A stretch of 64,000 bases of DNA, taken from NCBI RefSeq assembly GCF_002899895.1, contig NZ_PPEI02000002.1, positions 919,150 through 983,149 on the forward strand. Reading direction: 5' to 3'. The DNA is from Chryseobacterium oncorhynchi. GTDB taxonomy: Bacteria; Bacteroidota; Bacteroidia; Flavobacteriales; Weeksellaceae. The position numbers were made by a program, and so were the translations under genes. The number at the start of each line of letters is the position of its first letter. Within the stretch, counting starts at the first letter, position 1. The notes under the pieces were generated by a model. It had not been told where the DNA came from. It saw nothing but the letters and a program-made list of their open reading frames with translations, and did not search any database. This document shows positions 49,989 through 58,978 of this stretch, piece by piece.

Positions 49989-51710
49989 TTAGTTTGCAAC
50001 TTCAGCCCTCATATCTTTTCCTTTGAACTTCATAGATTGGATATTGCTCAAGACATTGTCTTTGAACGATTTTTCAACCTCGAAGAAAGAGAATTTTTCT
50101 AAGATTTCGATATCACCGATTTCAGCTCTTCTCTTGCTTTTTCCATCGTCTGTAGCTTTATTGATAATATCTAAAACATCAAGCTTCTTCAAGTGATCTT
50201 TTTTTCCAAGATTGAAGAAGAACCTTACCATGTTCTCATCTTTTCTTCTTGGCTTTCCACCACGATCTCTATCTCTTCCGCGATCTCTGTCTCTGCTATC
50301 TCTTACATCTCTGTCACGACCTCTATCTCTGTCTCTGTCTCTATCACGTCCACGATCTCTTCTTGAGTAATCATCATCTCTGTTGCTCAATTTCTGCTCA
50401 ACAAGATCATGTTTATCTTTGTAATACAAAGCAAGATCCTTTAATTGGAATTGTAGCAACTGGTGCACCAATTCTTCTTTCGTGAATTTACTTAGATCTG
50501 GGATTAAGCTATCGTCAAATTCGAATAAGTCTTCGTGTTCCGTGAATAATTTCTCGAAAACACCTCCTACCTGAGCCTTGATAATCTGGTCTCCTGTCGG
50601 GATAAACTTTTCGTTAATTTCAATCTTTGTTGCAGACTTGATTTGTTTCAATTTTCTGCTTTCTTCAGGCTTAATTAAAGCCATAGAAATACCATCTTTT
50701 CCAGCTCTACCTGTTCTTCCACTTCTGTGAACGAATACTTCTGGATCATCAGGTAAAGAGAAGTGAATAACGTGAGTCAGAGAGTTTACATCCAATCCTC
50801 TTGCTGCAACGTCTGTAGCTACAAGAATATCAATGTTCTTCAATCTGAATTTCTTCATTACCGTATCTCTCTGTGCCTGAGAAAGGTCACCATGAAGAGC
50901 ATCTGCTGCATAACCGTTCTGCATCAAGAAGTCAGCAACTTCCTGAGTTTCCATTCTTGTTCTACAGAAAATAATGGAATACTGGTTAGGGTTTGCATCG
51001 ATCAATCTCTTCAATGCTTCTTTTTTCTGACGGTACCCCACCACATAATATTCGTGCGTAATGTTCTTCTTCACTTCGTTGATAGAACCTACTGAAATAC
51101 GGTGTGGTTTTGTAAGGTAATTCTTGGAAATTCTTTCCACTTCTTTATTCATCGTAGCCGAGAATAAGAAAGTTTGTTTTGTTTCCGGAGTTTCTCTTAG
51201 AATGGTTTCCAATTCATCTTTGAATCCCATGGAAAGCATTTCATCAGCCTCATCTAATACCAACCAATGAATAGCAGAAAAGTCAAGTGCTTTTCTGTTG
51301 ATAAGATCAATTACTCTTCCTGGAGTTCCCACAATAATCTGTGGTTTGTCCTTCAAAGATCTCATCTGCTCTACAATACTACTTCCACCATAAACCGCTG
51401 TGGTTTTGATGTCTTTCATGTACTTAGAGTAATTCTTTATGTCCTTCGAAATCTGAAGACATAATTCCCGTGTCGGACAAAGCACCAATAATTGGATTTT
51501 GCGACTCGTATCGTCAATCATATCCAAAATCGGAAGCGAAAACGCTGCTGTCTTGCCTGTCCCTGTTTGCGCAAGTGCGATCAAGTCGCGAATATCTGAA
51601 AGAATAAAAGGGATAGTCTGTTTTTGGATTTCTGTTGGGCTTTCGTAGCCCAGTTCGCCAATTGCCTTAAGGATATCAGGACTTAAATTGGTTTCCGTAA
51701 ATAAATTCAT
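49989..51710 (-). CDS. DEAD-box RNA helicase with DbpA RNA-binding domain
   Basis: 573-aa RNA helicase of the CsdA/DeaD type, acting in ribosome assembly and RNA turnover. Helicase motifs are complete: [54 protein letters not shown] and HRSGRTGRAG. Residues about 448-482 are an Arg-Asp repeat (RDRDRDRGRDRD style). The C-terminal DbpA-type RNA-binding domain (about 490-565) begins NMVRFFFNLGKKDHLKK. Its -7 box TATCTTTG on the minus strand lies at plus 51731-51738. Confidence 0.94.
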   Translation of the reverse strand: MNLFTETNLSPDILKAIGELGYESPTEIQKQTIPFILSDIRDLIALAQTGTGKTAAFSLPILDMIDDTSRKIQLLVLCPTRELCLQISKDIKNYSKYMKDIKTTAVYGGSSIVEQMRSLKDKPQIIVGTPGRVIDLINRKALDFSAIHWLVLDEADEMLSMGFKDELETILRETPETKQTFLFSATMNKEVERISKNYLTKPHRISVGSINEVKKNITHEYYVVGYRQKKEALKRLIDANPNQYSIIFCRTRMETQEVADFLMQNGYAADALHGDLSQAQRDTVMKKFRLKNIDILVATDVAARGLDVNSLTHVIHFSLPDDPEVFVHRSGRTGRAGKDGISMALIKPEESRKLKQIKSATKIEINEKFIPTGDQIIKAQVGGVFEKLFTEHEDLFEFDDSLIPDLSKFTKEELVHQLLQFQLKDLALYYKDKHDLVEQKLSNRDDDYSRRDRGRDRDRDRDRGRDRDVRDSRDRDRGRDRDRGGKPRRKDENMVRFFFNLGKKDHLKKLDVLDIINKATDDGKSKRRAEIGDIEILEKFSFFEVEKSFKDNVLSNIQSMKFKGKDMRAEVAN

Positions 51711-51730
51711 TAACTATTTTAAAATTTTTG

Positions 51731-51738
51731 CAAAGATA
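51731..51738 (-). promoter_or_regulatory. -7 box of the DbpA-type helicase gene
   Basis: Minus-strand TATCTTTG, matching TAnnTTTG, about 20 bp before the start codon. No well-spaced -33 TTTG. Confidence 0.5.
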
Positions 51739-51955
51739 CAATAAATATTTGACTTGTTTTTAAACAAAGTTTTAAATATACAATCTTAAATTCACAATTC
51801 TTTAATATTTTCTTAATTTTTAAAAAATAAAACCCAAAAAAACGCCTCTATAATTAAGAACTTGCTAAACAATATTTTTTTTTATTAAAGTAGATTGATT
51901 TTTTTGGTACTATTTATGAATTTTCAAACAAAACCACATAATTGTACTTTTTTAT
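51739..51955. other. Gene-free AT-rich gap
   Basis: Most of the 390-bp space between the divergent helicase and DUF2461 genes. Apart from the two promoters at its ends it is AT-rich with long T runs, and no gene or RNA is seen. Confidence 0.6.
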
Positions 51956-51985
51956 TTTGATTTTCTTCCTTATTATGTAAATTTG
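51956..51985 (+). promoter_or_regulatory. Promoter of the DUF2461 gene
   Basis: TTTG (51956-51959), 18-bp gap, TAAATTTG (51978-51985). It predicts a leader of about 110 nt. Confidence 0.65.
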
Positions 51986-52100
51986 AATACTGGAATGATT
52001 TTGAAATTCAGGAGATAAGGTTCAAAATAAGAAAGAAGAAAGAATTCCAAAAAGCACAAATCCCCAGTAAAACCAACCAAAATAAAAACACCAATACTAT

Positions 52101-52766
52101 ATGTCAGCCAGTATTTCTCCCCAAACATTTGATTTTCTAAAAAAACTAAGCAGCAACAATAACCGTGAATGGTTCAATGAAAATAAAAACCTGTATACAG
52201 ATTCCCAGGAAAACATTATTTCTTTTCTGGATGACCTGATCAGGGAAATGTCCGATTTTGATGAAGAGCTTGCTAAAATCGACAGCAAAAAAGCATTATT
52301 TAGAATTTATCGTGACACCCGGTTTTCAAAGGATAAAATTCCTTATAAAACCAATTTTGGGGCTTCCCTAGGAATGGGCAAAGGAAATCAGAAAGGAGGA
52401 TACTATCTTCATCTGGAACCTGGCAAATCATTTTTAGCAGGGGGAATCTATATGCCTGAATCTTCTGTATTGAAAGAAGTACGAAAGGAAGTATCATTAT
52501 ATGGCGATGATTTCCTTAAAATTCTAAACAATAAAGATTTTAAAAAATATTTCCCAGAACTTGATCAGGATGATAAACTGAAAAAAATCCCTCAAGGTTT
52601 TGAAAAGGAAGATCCAATGGCTGAATATTTAAAGCTTAAAAACTTTATCGTACTACATCATCTAAAAGACGAAGAGGTTCTGGACAAAAATGCAGTAAAA
52701 ACAATGACTAAGATCTTTAAACTGATGAAACCGTTTAATGATTTTTTGAATACGCCTTTTAACTAA
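52101..52766 (+). CDS. DUF2461 protein
   Basis: 221-aa cytosolic protein of the DUF2461 (TIGR02453) family, found across bacteria and fungi, with no proven function. The family blocks are clear: FLKKLSSNNNREWFNENKNLY, FRIYRDTRFSKDKIPYKTNF and YYLHLEPGKSFLAGGIYMPE. The length matches the family. Single gene with its own promoter. Confidence 0.93.
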   Translation: MSASISPQTFDFLKKLSSNNNREWFNENKNLYTDSQENIISFLDDLIREMSDFDEELAKIDSKKALFRIYRDTRFSKDKIPYKTNFGASLGMGKGNQKGGYYLHLEPGKSFLAGGIYMPESSVLKEVRKEVSLYGDDFLKILNNKDFKKYFPELDQDDKLKKIPQGFEKEDPMAEYLKLKNFIVLHHLKDEEVLDKNAVKTMTKIFKLMKPFNDFLNTPFN

Positions 52767-53025
52767 TTTACTCATATTATTAAAATATTCTAGGGAATTT
52801 CATTGTTTGGAATTCCCTACATTAATTTTAAGCATCAAAATACTTACCCCTTATTTTTTTAATTTAAATCTTTTTTACTTACCGTTCGCTAACCAGAGGT
52901 GTCTATGTGACAAATCAATAACCTGTTAAAACTCATTTTTTATGAAAAACAGCCAGCAAAGCCTTTTCATTGAAAATCAACAGATTATATTTAACATTTT
53001 TTAAGATAAGTTTTACATTTTTGTT

Positions 53026-53033
53026 TATCTTTG
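53026..53033 (+). promoter_or_regulatory. -7 box of the FkbM-type gene
   Basis: TATCTTTG matches TAnnTTTG, 21 bp before the chosen ATG (53055). The extended frame's TTG at 53031 is inside this box. Confidence 0.6.
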
Positions 53034-53054
53034 CTATTCGTCAAAAAGCTAAGG

Positions 53055-53849
53055 ATGTCTTTATACCAAAAAATTGCAGAAAAACTACAATATATAAGTC
53101 CGAATTTTTACAAAAAAAGATATTTTAAGACCCTAAATAATCTTAATAAAGATAATTTTTCGGAACGCAATGTAGAACCAGAACTGGTATGGATCAAGGA
53201 ATACCTTCCTAAAAGTGCTATTATACTGGATATTGGTGCCAATGTAGGGACTTTCTTATATCAACTGGAGAATAAATTGGATCATGAGCATATCTATGCT
53301 TTTGAACCTAACAAAAGGCTTTATAGAAGATTGAAAAGGCTATTCCCAACTATGAGAATACTCCCTTTAGCGCTTTCTGATGAGAATACGGTAGCCGAGT
53401 TTAAGGTTCCGATTATCAATGGAAAAACGATTGCTTCTCGTGGGACTTTAAATACCTCTTACAAAGAAAAAGGTGAAGAAAAAAGCTACACCGAAAAGGT
53501 AAAGGTCATCAAGCTAGACGAATGGGCAGCCATAGAACACTTCAGCAGATTAGATTTCATCAAGATTGACGTTGAAGGAAATGAAATAAAGACTCTTTTG
53601 GGAGCCAGCGAAACCATCAAACAGTTTCTTCCAACCCTTATGGTTGAGATGGAACAAAGACACCACCAAACACCAATATGGAATGAAATCTCTAAAGTAA
53701 AAGACTGGGGATATGAAGCAAAGTACCTTAACAGAGAAAGCTTCATCCTGGAAACACTTACGGAAGACATTCTGCTACAAAATACAAACGACGAAAAAAA
53801 TAAAACTCAGTACATCAACAATATTATTTTTATACCTAAAAACCCTTAA
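53055..53849 (+). CDS. FkbM-family methyltransferase
   Basis: 264-aa SAM-dependent methyltransferase. The SAM-binding loop is ILDIGANVGTFLY, followed by IYAFEPNKRLYRRLKR, and the conserved DFIKIDVEGNEIKTLLGA block. Members O-methylate sugars or secondary metabolites. The ATG at 53055 is chosen because a longer start falls inside the promoter. It is followed after 9 bp by a flippase gene, so sugar methylation of a surface glycan is likely. Confidence 0.92.
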   Translation: MSLYQKIAEKLQYISPNFYKKRYFKTLNNLNKDNFSERNVEPELVWIKEYLPKSAIILDIGANVGTFLYQLENKLDHEHIYAFEPNKRLYRRLKRLFPTMRILPLALSDENTVAEFKVPIINGKTIASRGTLNTSYKEKGEEKSYTEKVKVIKLDEWAAIEHFSRLDFIKIDVEGNEIKTLLGASETIKQFLPTLMVEMEQRHHQTPIWNEISKVKDWGYEAKYLNRESFILETLTEDILLQNTNDEKNKTQYINNIIFIPKNP

Positions 53850-53858
53850 AACAACTTT

Positions 53859-55337
53859 ATGAGTGTAGTAGCGAGACAAGGCTTCAAATATTCCATTATC
53901 GGTTATATTGGTTTTTTGCTGGGCACAGTTTCCGCAATATTCATTTTTCCTAATGATTTTGAATTTTACGGAAAGCTTCGCTATATCCTTCCTACTGCTG
54001 AAATGTTGGTTCCTTTTGTGGTATTGGGTATCTCCTATTCCAATGTGAAGTTTTTTCACACAGTAGAAAAGGATGGCAAAAAACAGAATATGTTATCGCT
54101 ATCATTACTTACTGTTTTTGTTAACTTTCTTATTTTTACGGCTGTATTTTTTATACTGCCTTATTTTTATCCAAAATTCAGACATTCGGAAGCATGGAAG
54201 ATTAAGGAAATGATCCTTCCTTTGATTTTAATTCTTTCATTCTGTGCTATTTTCAATAAATATACATCCAATTACAAAAGGATTGTTGTCTCTAATATTT
54301 TCGACAATTTATTTCCGAAAATAGCCAATCTTGGAGCTTTCTGTCTGTTTTATTATTTTGCTTTATCTCAAAAGATTGCATTTGCATTTTTCTTTGGCAT
54401 ATTTACCCTGATGCTTTTCGGGTATATTTACTATACTAACAAGCTGGAAAAAATTCAGCTCGATTTCAATACGGATTACTTCAAGAAAAATAATTTCTGG
54501 CAGCAATTTTTCAATTATAGCTTCTTTGGATTTTTGGGAACTTTTGGAAATTATCTGGCCATTAATAGTTTTATGATTGGGGAATTTATGGGTATGGAAG
54601 AGGTTGGAATTTATTCTGTCCTGTATGCCTTAATCTCCTTGATTTCAATCCCACAGCTGGGGTTGTTCAATATTTCTGCTCCTATCATCAACAAGACACT
54701 GGCTGATGGAGACATGGAGGAACTAGACAGGTTTCACAAGAAAACCTCGTTATCTTTATACTTTTTAGGCGCTGTTCTATTCTCATGCATCATGGTTGGA
54801 TTCCCTTATCTTACTCAGTTTATGCCCAAAAACGGGACAATGCTTAGGGAATACGAACCTGTAGTATGGATCTGGGGTTCTGCGGTTTTAATAGATCTGG
54901 CAACCGGATTCAATGGAAATATTATTTCACTTTCAAAATATTACAGATTCAATATTCTGGTGATGCTTTTATTGGCAGGATTAACGATTGGACTGAATTA
55001 TTATTTCATCAAAAACACAGATCTGAAGCTTATTGGAATTGCTTTATCTACCGCAATTTCTCTAACCATTTACAATGTGGTTAAGATTGTCTTCAACTAC
55101 TTTGTATTTAAGGTTTCGCCTTTGACGATTGAAATGATCTTTGTTTCCATTATCTGTACTCTAGCTATTACAGTAGCTATTGTTTTACCTAATTTCCACA
55201 GCAATTTCATCAATCTGATTTATAAACCAGCTGTAGTTTTAGCGTTGATCTATGTAGGAAATTACTTTACAAAGATATTCCCGATAGAAGATTACCTGAA
55301 CGCCAGGTTTATTAAGAGTATTTTTAAGTTTAAATAA
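53859..55337 (+). CDS. Polysaccharide flippase-like membrane protein (Wzx/MOP type)
   Basis: 492-aa protein with about 14 hydrophobic helices, of the lipid-linked oligosaccharide flippase group (MOP superfamily). The N terminus (MSVVARQGFKYSIIGYIGFLLG) and GTFGNYLAINSFMIGEFMG fit. It would move lipid-linked glycan units across the inner membrane. Co-transcribed with the FkbM-type gene. No polymerase (Wzy) gene is nearby. Confidence 0.87.
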   Translation: MSVVARQGFKYSIIGYIGFLLGTVSAIFIFPNDFEFYGKLRYILPTAEMLVPFVVLGISYSNVKFFHTVEKDGKKQNMLSLSLLTVFVNFLIFTAVFFILPYFYPKFRHSEAWKIKEMILPLILILSFCAIFNKYTSNYKRIVVSNIFDNLFPKIANLGAFCLFYYFALSQKIAFAFFFGIFTLMLFGYIYYTNKLEKIQLDFNTDYFKKNNFWQQFFNYSFFGFLGTFGNYLAINSFMIGEFMGMEEVGIYSVLYALISLISIPQLGLFNISAPIINKTLADGDMEELDRFHKKTSLSLYFLGAVLFSCIMVGFPYLTQFMPKNGTMLREYEPVVWIWGSAVLIDLATGFNGNIISLSKYYRFNILVMLLLAGLTIGLNYYFIKNTDLKLIGIALSTAISLTIYNVVKIVFNYFVFKVSPLTIEMIFVSIICTLAITVAIVLPNFHSNFINLIYKPAVVLALIYVGNYFTKIFPIEDYLNARFIKSIFKFK

Positions 55338-55385
55338 TGAAACTAAGAAAGCCGGGAGGATTAAATTCAGATTCAAAAAAGACTT

Positions 55386-56432
55386 TTATTTGGAAATAAG
55401 CTTATTCAATAGCTGTTCTAATCTTTTTTGGATTTCTTCTTTGCCATAGCTTTTTTGGAAGTCAAAATAATTATTTGAAAGCTCATTCAATTGCTCTTGA
55501 ATGCTTTCTTTTTCAGGCAGAATAAAATCTAGTTTTGAGGGATAGTTATTAGGAAAAACAGCCAGTTTTCCATAGGCAATAGCGTCTCCAAGGTTTCCTG
55601 TCATCTTGGTCTTTCCATAAACCTCCTTGATGCTGAAAAATTCTGTTTCTTGTTGAATAGGACACCAAAGAACATCAGCTTTTTGCATCCATTTCTCAAA
55701 GTCTCCTACAGAAACTCTTTCTGAAAAATAAGTAATTGTGATATTTTGGGGTAATGTTGAGGATAAGTTTTCAAGTTGTTTTAATTCGTGATCCTTTGCT
55801 TTACCAAGGAAAACAAATTCACAGTTCATACCTACTCCTATTTCCTGAATGGTTTTAAAAATATGATTATAATCCCTCCTTTTCTGCGAAACACCTCCAG
55901 GAATAACAATAACCCGATTTTCATTTTCAGTTTTATCAAAGGTTTTTGTATAAAAAAGAGGTAAAAACTGATATCTGTCTGAAATCAATGCCTCATCCAA
56001 TACAACAAGAGATCCGGATTTCTGATATACCTTGGTTGAGTAAAGCAAGCCTTCTTTCCACCAAAGTTTCAACCTGTACATGATATCTCCTTTGAATACA
56101 CTTTTTATCAAATCAAGTCTTGAAGCTTTTGTAAAGTTCAGATTATGTGTAACAATAGCGGTATTGTATTTTTTTGTTACGGCTAAAAATGTATTGAAAA
56201 AACGATGAACAGTTCCAATAATAACCAAATCATATTTCTTGGTTTTCAGCTGATCTAAAATCATAGAACTATCCGAAAGAAATACGGCTGCATCAGATTC
56301 ATTGATCTGATCCTTGATTTTTTTTGAATAATAATAATCTACACTGAAATGTTGATTTCCCTCCATGATATTCATAAAGGCCTGTGCTATTTCTGCATGG
56401 GTGTCAATTTCTATGTAGGCTATTTTTTTCAC
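55386..56432 (-). CDS. Probable GT-B glycosyltransferase
   Basis: 348-aa cytosolic protein with the two-lobed plan of GT-B enzymes: an N-terminal half with VIIGTVHRFFN, then an inter-domain VIPGGVSQKRRDYNHIFK strand and a C-terminal nucleotide-sugar half with ADVLWCPIQQE and GNLGDAIAYGKLAVFP. No specific family signature is certain and donor and acceptor are unknown. It lies opposite the flippase gene and before a GT2 gene, so a role in the same surface glycan is likely. Confidence 0.72.
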   Translation of the reverse strand: MKKIAYIEIDTHAEIAQAFMNIMEGNQHFSVDYYYSKKIKDQINESDAAVFLSDSSMILDQLKTKKYDLVIIGTVHRFFNTFLAVTKKYNTAIVTHNLNFTKASRLDLIKSVFKGDIMYRLKLWWKEGLLYSTKVYQKSGSLVVLDEALISDRYQFLPLFYTKTFDKTENENRVIVIPGGVSQKRRDYNHIFKTIQEIGVGMNCEFVFLGKAKDHELKQLENLSSTLPQNITITYFSERVSVGDFEKWMQKADVLWCPIQQETEFFSIKEVYGKTKMTGNLGDAIAYGKLAVFPNNYPSKLDFILPEKESIQEQLNELSNNYFDFQKSYGKEEIQKRLEQLLNKLISK

Positions 56433-56579
56433 TGATTAATTGGATTAGATAGTTTTGGCTTTGGCCAATTGAATTTTTGTTTTATTATTAAATGGGTTAA
56501 AGCCCACTCCTATTGATATTGATAAGATTTCGAAAACCACTTTAAATCATTTTCTATTCTGTGATTTTCCAACTCTCCT

Positions 56580-57434
56580 CTATATCTTCAGCCATTTTTT
56601 CTTCAACATTCTCCAACGTTGATCATTGACTGCTTTTTGTTCTTCTTTTGTGATTTTCAATTCCAGCTTTTGAGATTTGCAGGTTTCATAAGCATTAATA
56701 ATATCAAAGAAAAACGATGGTGACTTACTTTTCATTGCTTCTTTTGAAGAGGCAATATAGGCCAGAAATCTACTTAATCCTAGGAAATAAAAGTATCGAC
56801 CATAATAATCGGCAGGTCGTATGGTATAGTCTGCGCCTTTTACCTTGATCAGCTTTACATGAAGTTCCGGTAAGACAACTTCTTTCCATCCCAAGTGTTC
56901 CAACAGTATGGAGTCTATATTATCCCAGCCTAAGGTTTCCCTTAAACCACCCATTTGAACAAAGCATTCCTTTCGATACGCTTTCATTGGACCTCTTACA
57001 TGGTGTTTATTGGAATTTCCCTCGTACACCCAGTTTCCCTCTTTTTCTACATAGAGCAACCCTCCTACTAACCCATATTTTGGATTGTTTATAAAGGCAT
57101 TAGCTACAGCTTCTAGATAATTTTCAGGTAGAATAATATCGGCATCAAATTTACAAATGATATCAAACTCATCAAGAGATTGGGTCTGTAAGCCGTTTTT
57201 AAAGGCATGAACAACCTTAGATCCGGGCTGATGCTCTGATTTTTGAAGATTAATGGTTTCAAAACGGGAATCACTCTCTGTATATTTTCTGATGACTTCA
57301 GGTGTCTTATCAGTGGAACCGTCATTAACGACCACTACTTTAAAGTCCCTGCTACTTTGCTGCTGCAAGGAATCCAGAGTGAATGAGAGGTTCTGCTCTT
57401 CGTTGTGGGCAGGAATAATGATTAAAAACCTCAC
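56580..57434 (-). CDS. Family 2 glycosyltransferase
   Basis: 284-aa GT-A enzyme using a nucleotide sugar. The start FLIIIPAHNEEQNLSFTLDSL is typical. VVVVNDGSTDKTPEVI binds the nucleotide, and the metal-binding acidic motif is CKFDADIILPENYL. No membrane helix is seen. It is 147 bp upstream of the GT-B-like gene on the minus strand. Substrate unknown. Confidence 0.92.
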   Translation of the reverse strand: MRFLIIIPAHNEEQNLSFTLDSLQQQSSRDFKVVVVNDGSTDKTPEVIRKYTESDSRFETINLQKSEHQPGSKVVHAFKNGLQTQSLDEFDIICKFDADIILPENYLEAVANAFINNPKYGLVGGLLYVEKEGNWVYEGNSNKHHVRGPMKAYRKECFVQMGGLRETLGWDNIDSILLEHLGWKEVVLPELHVKLIKVKGADYTIRPADYYGRYFYFLGLSRFLAYIASSKEAMKSKSPSFFFDIINAYETCKSQKLELKITKEEQKAVNDQRWRMLKKKWLKI

Positions 57435-57457
57435 GAATTATTTTATAAATGTTGAAT

Positions 57458-57499
57458 AATAAGTGCTAAGTGACATAAAGCTGCCACTTAACACTTATT
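57458..57499. repeat. Palindrome between aspA and the GT2 gene
   Basis: AATAAGTG-C-TAAGTG pairs with CACTTA-A-CACTTATT: 14 bp of 15 around a 12-nt loop. The GTGC/AAGTG words are internally repeated. On the minus strand no T-run follows, so termination is uncertain. Confidence 0.7.
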
Positions 57500-57504
57500 T
57501 TATG

Positions 57505-58905
57505 TTATTTGTTATGCGGTTTCAGCATGTTTTTCGGATCAAGGATTTCGTCCAGTTTTTCCTGGGAAAGAATTCCTTTTTCCAATACAAGGTTGTAAAC
57601 GCTTTTTCCTGTTTCTAGTGCTTCTTTTGCAATCTCTGTGGATTGTTTGTAGCCGATGTAAGGGTTAAGAGCTGTTACAATTCCAATGCTGTGTTTTACC
57701 ATGTTCAGGCACACTTCTTTGTTGGCTGTAATTCCTACTACACATTTTTCACGAAGGGTATCCAACGCATTGCAAAGGAAATTGATGTTTTCCATAATGG
57801 CATGGGAAAGTACCGGCTCCATTACGTTAAGTTGTAGTTGTCCTGCTTCTGCTGCAAAAGTTACTGTCAGATCATTTCCAAACACCTTAAAGCAAACCTG
57901 GTTTACTACTTCCGGAATAACAGGGTTTACTTTCCCTGGCATAATGGATGAGCCTGGCTGCATTGGAGGAAGATTGATTTCGAACAATCCTGCTCTTGGT
58001 CCTGATGAAAGTAGTCTTAAATCATTACAGATTTTAGATAGTTTTACTGCAAGACGCTTCATCGCAGAAGAATAAATCACATAAGATCCGGTATCCGGAG
58101 TTGCCTCCACCAAGTTAGGTGCAGAAATAACCGGGTAACCTGTAATCTGAGCCAGATTTTTAGCACAAAGAACGGCATAACCTACCGGAGCATTTAATCC
58201 TGTTCCGATAGCTGTTGCTCCCATGTTAACCTCTACAAAAAGGCTTGCATTATTATTCAGCTTGGAAATATCTTCTTCCAAAGTGGCTGCGTAGGCTTCA
58301 AATTCCTGTCCTAATGTCATGGGAACAGCATCCTGAAGCTGTGTACGTCCCATTTTAATAACATCCTGAAATTCTTCTCCTTTTGCACGGAAAGCTGCTA
58401 TAATTTTTTCTAGTTTTTCTACCAGACCGATATTCATCTGCAACAATCCCATTTTGATTGCTGTAGGATAAGCGTCATTGGTAGACTGCGAAAGGTTGAT
58501 ATGATCATTTGGTGAGCAAAATTCGTACTCGCCTTTATTTTTTCCTAATTTTTCTAATACAACGTTAGCAATTACTTCATTCGCATTCATATTGATTGAA
58601 GTTCCTGCCCCACCTTGAATCATGTCTACCGGAAACTGGTCATGATATTTCCCATCTACAATTTCGTCGCACGCTTCTGCTATCTTGAAATACAGGCTTT
58701 CTTCAAGAAGACCTAATTCATAGTTTGTTTTTGCGGCTGCTTTTTTTACAAAAGCCAATCCTTTGATAAAATCCGGATATGAAGACAAAAGCTGTCCCGA
58801 AATCTTGAAATTATTGATTGCTCTTTGTGTCTGAACCCCATAATAAGCATCTAAAGGCACGTTCAATTCGCCTAATAGATCACTCTCTTTTCTGAAATTT
58901 TCCAT
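57505..58905 (-). CDS. aspA: Aspartate ammonia-lyase
   Basis: 466-aa enzyme deaminating aspartate to fumarate. The N terminus RKESDLLGELNVPLDAYYG and the residues around QGGAGTSINMNANEVIAN fit aspartase better than class II fumarase. The superfamily signature is GSSIMPGKVNPVIPE. The assignment over fumarase rests on motif memory. Single gene with a -7-like box (plus 58934-58941) upstream. Confidence 0.9.
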   Translation of the reverse strand: MENFRKESDLLGELNVPLDAYYGVQTQRAINNFKISGQLLSSYPDFIKGLAFVKKAAAKTNYELGLLEESLYFKIAEACDEIVDGKYHDQFPVDMIQGGAGTSINMNANEVIANVVLEKLGKNKGEYEFCSPNDHINLSQSTNDAYPTAIKMGLLQMNIGLVEKLEKIIAAFRAKGEEFQDVIKMGRTQLQDAVPMTLGQEFEAYAATLEEDISKLNNNASLFVEVNMGATAIGTGLNAPVGYAVLCAKNLAQITGYPVISAPNLVEATPDTGSYVIYSSAMKRLAVKLSKICNDLRLLSSGPRAGLFEINLPPMQPGSSIMPGKVNPVIPEVVNQVCFKVFGNDLTVTFAAEAGQLQLNVMEPVLSHAIMENINFLCNALDTLREKCVVGITANKEVCLNMVKHSIGIVTALNPYIGYKQSTEIAKEALETGKSVYNLVLEKGILSQEKLDEILDPKNMLKPHNK

Positions 58906-58943
58906 TACAGATATTTTACTGTTTTTGATCGTTTAAAGATAGC

Positions 58944-58968
58944 AAAAACGCATCTAACCGATGCGCTT
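58944..58968 (-). terminator. Terminator of the amidase gene
   Basis: CGCATC/GATGCG stem with a 5-nt loop and T5 on the minus strand, ending just ahead of the aspA promoter. Confidence 0.75.
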
Positions 58969-58978
58969 TACTTGATAT

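Noticed and set aside
50249-50485. Plus-strand frame rich in Leu/Cys opposite the helicase Arg-Asp repeats
   Set aside because: It is the reverse reading of a low-complexity coding repeat.
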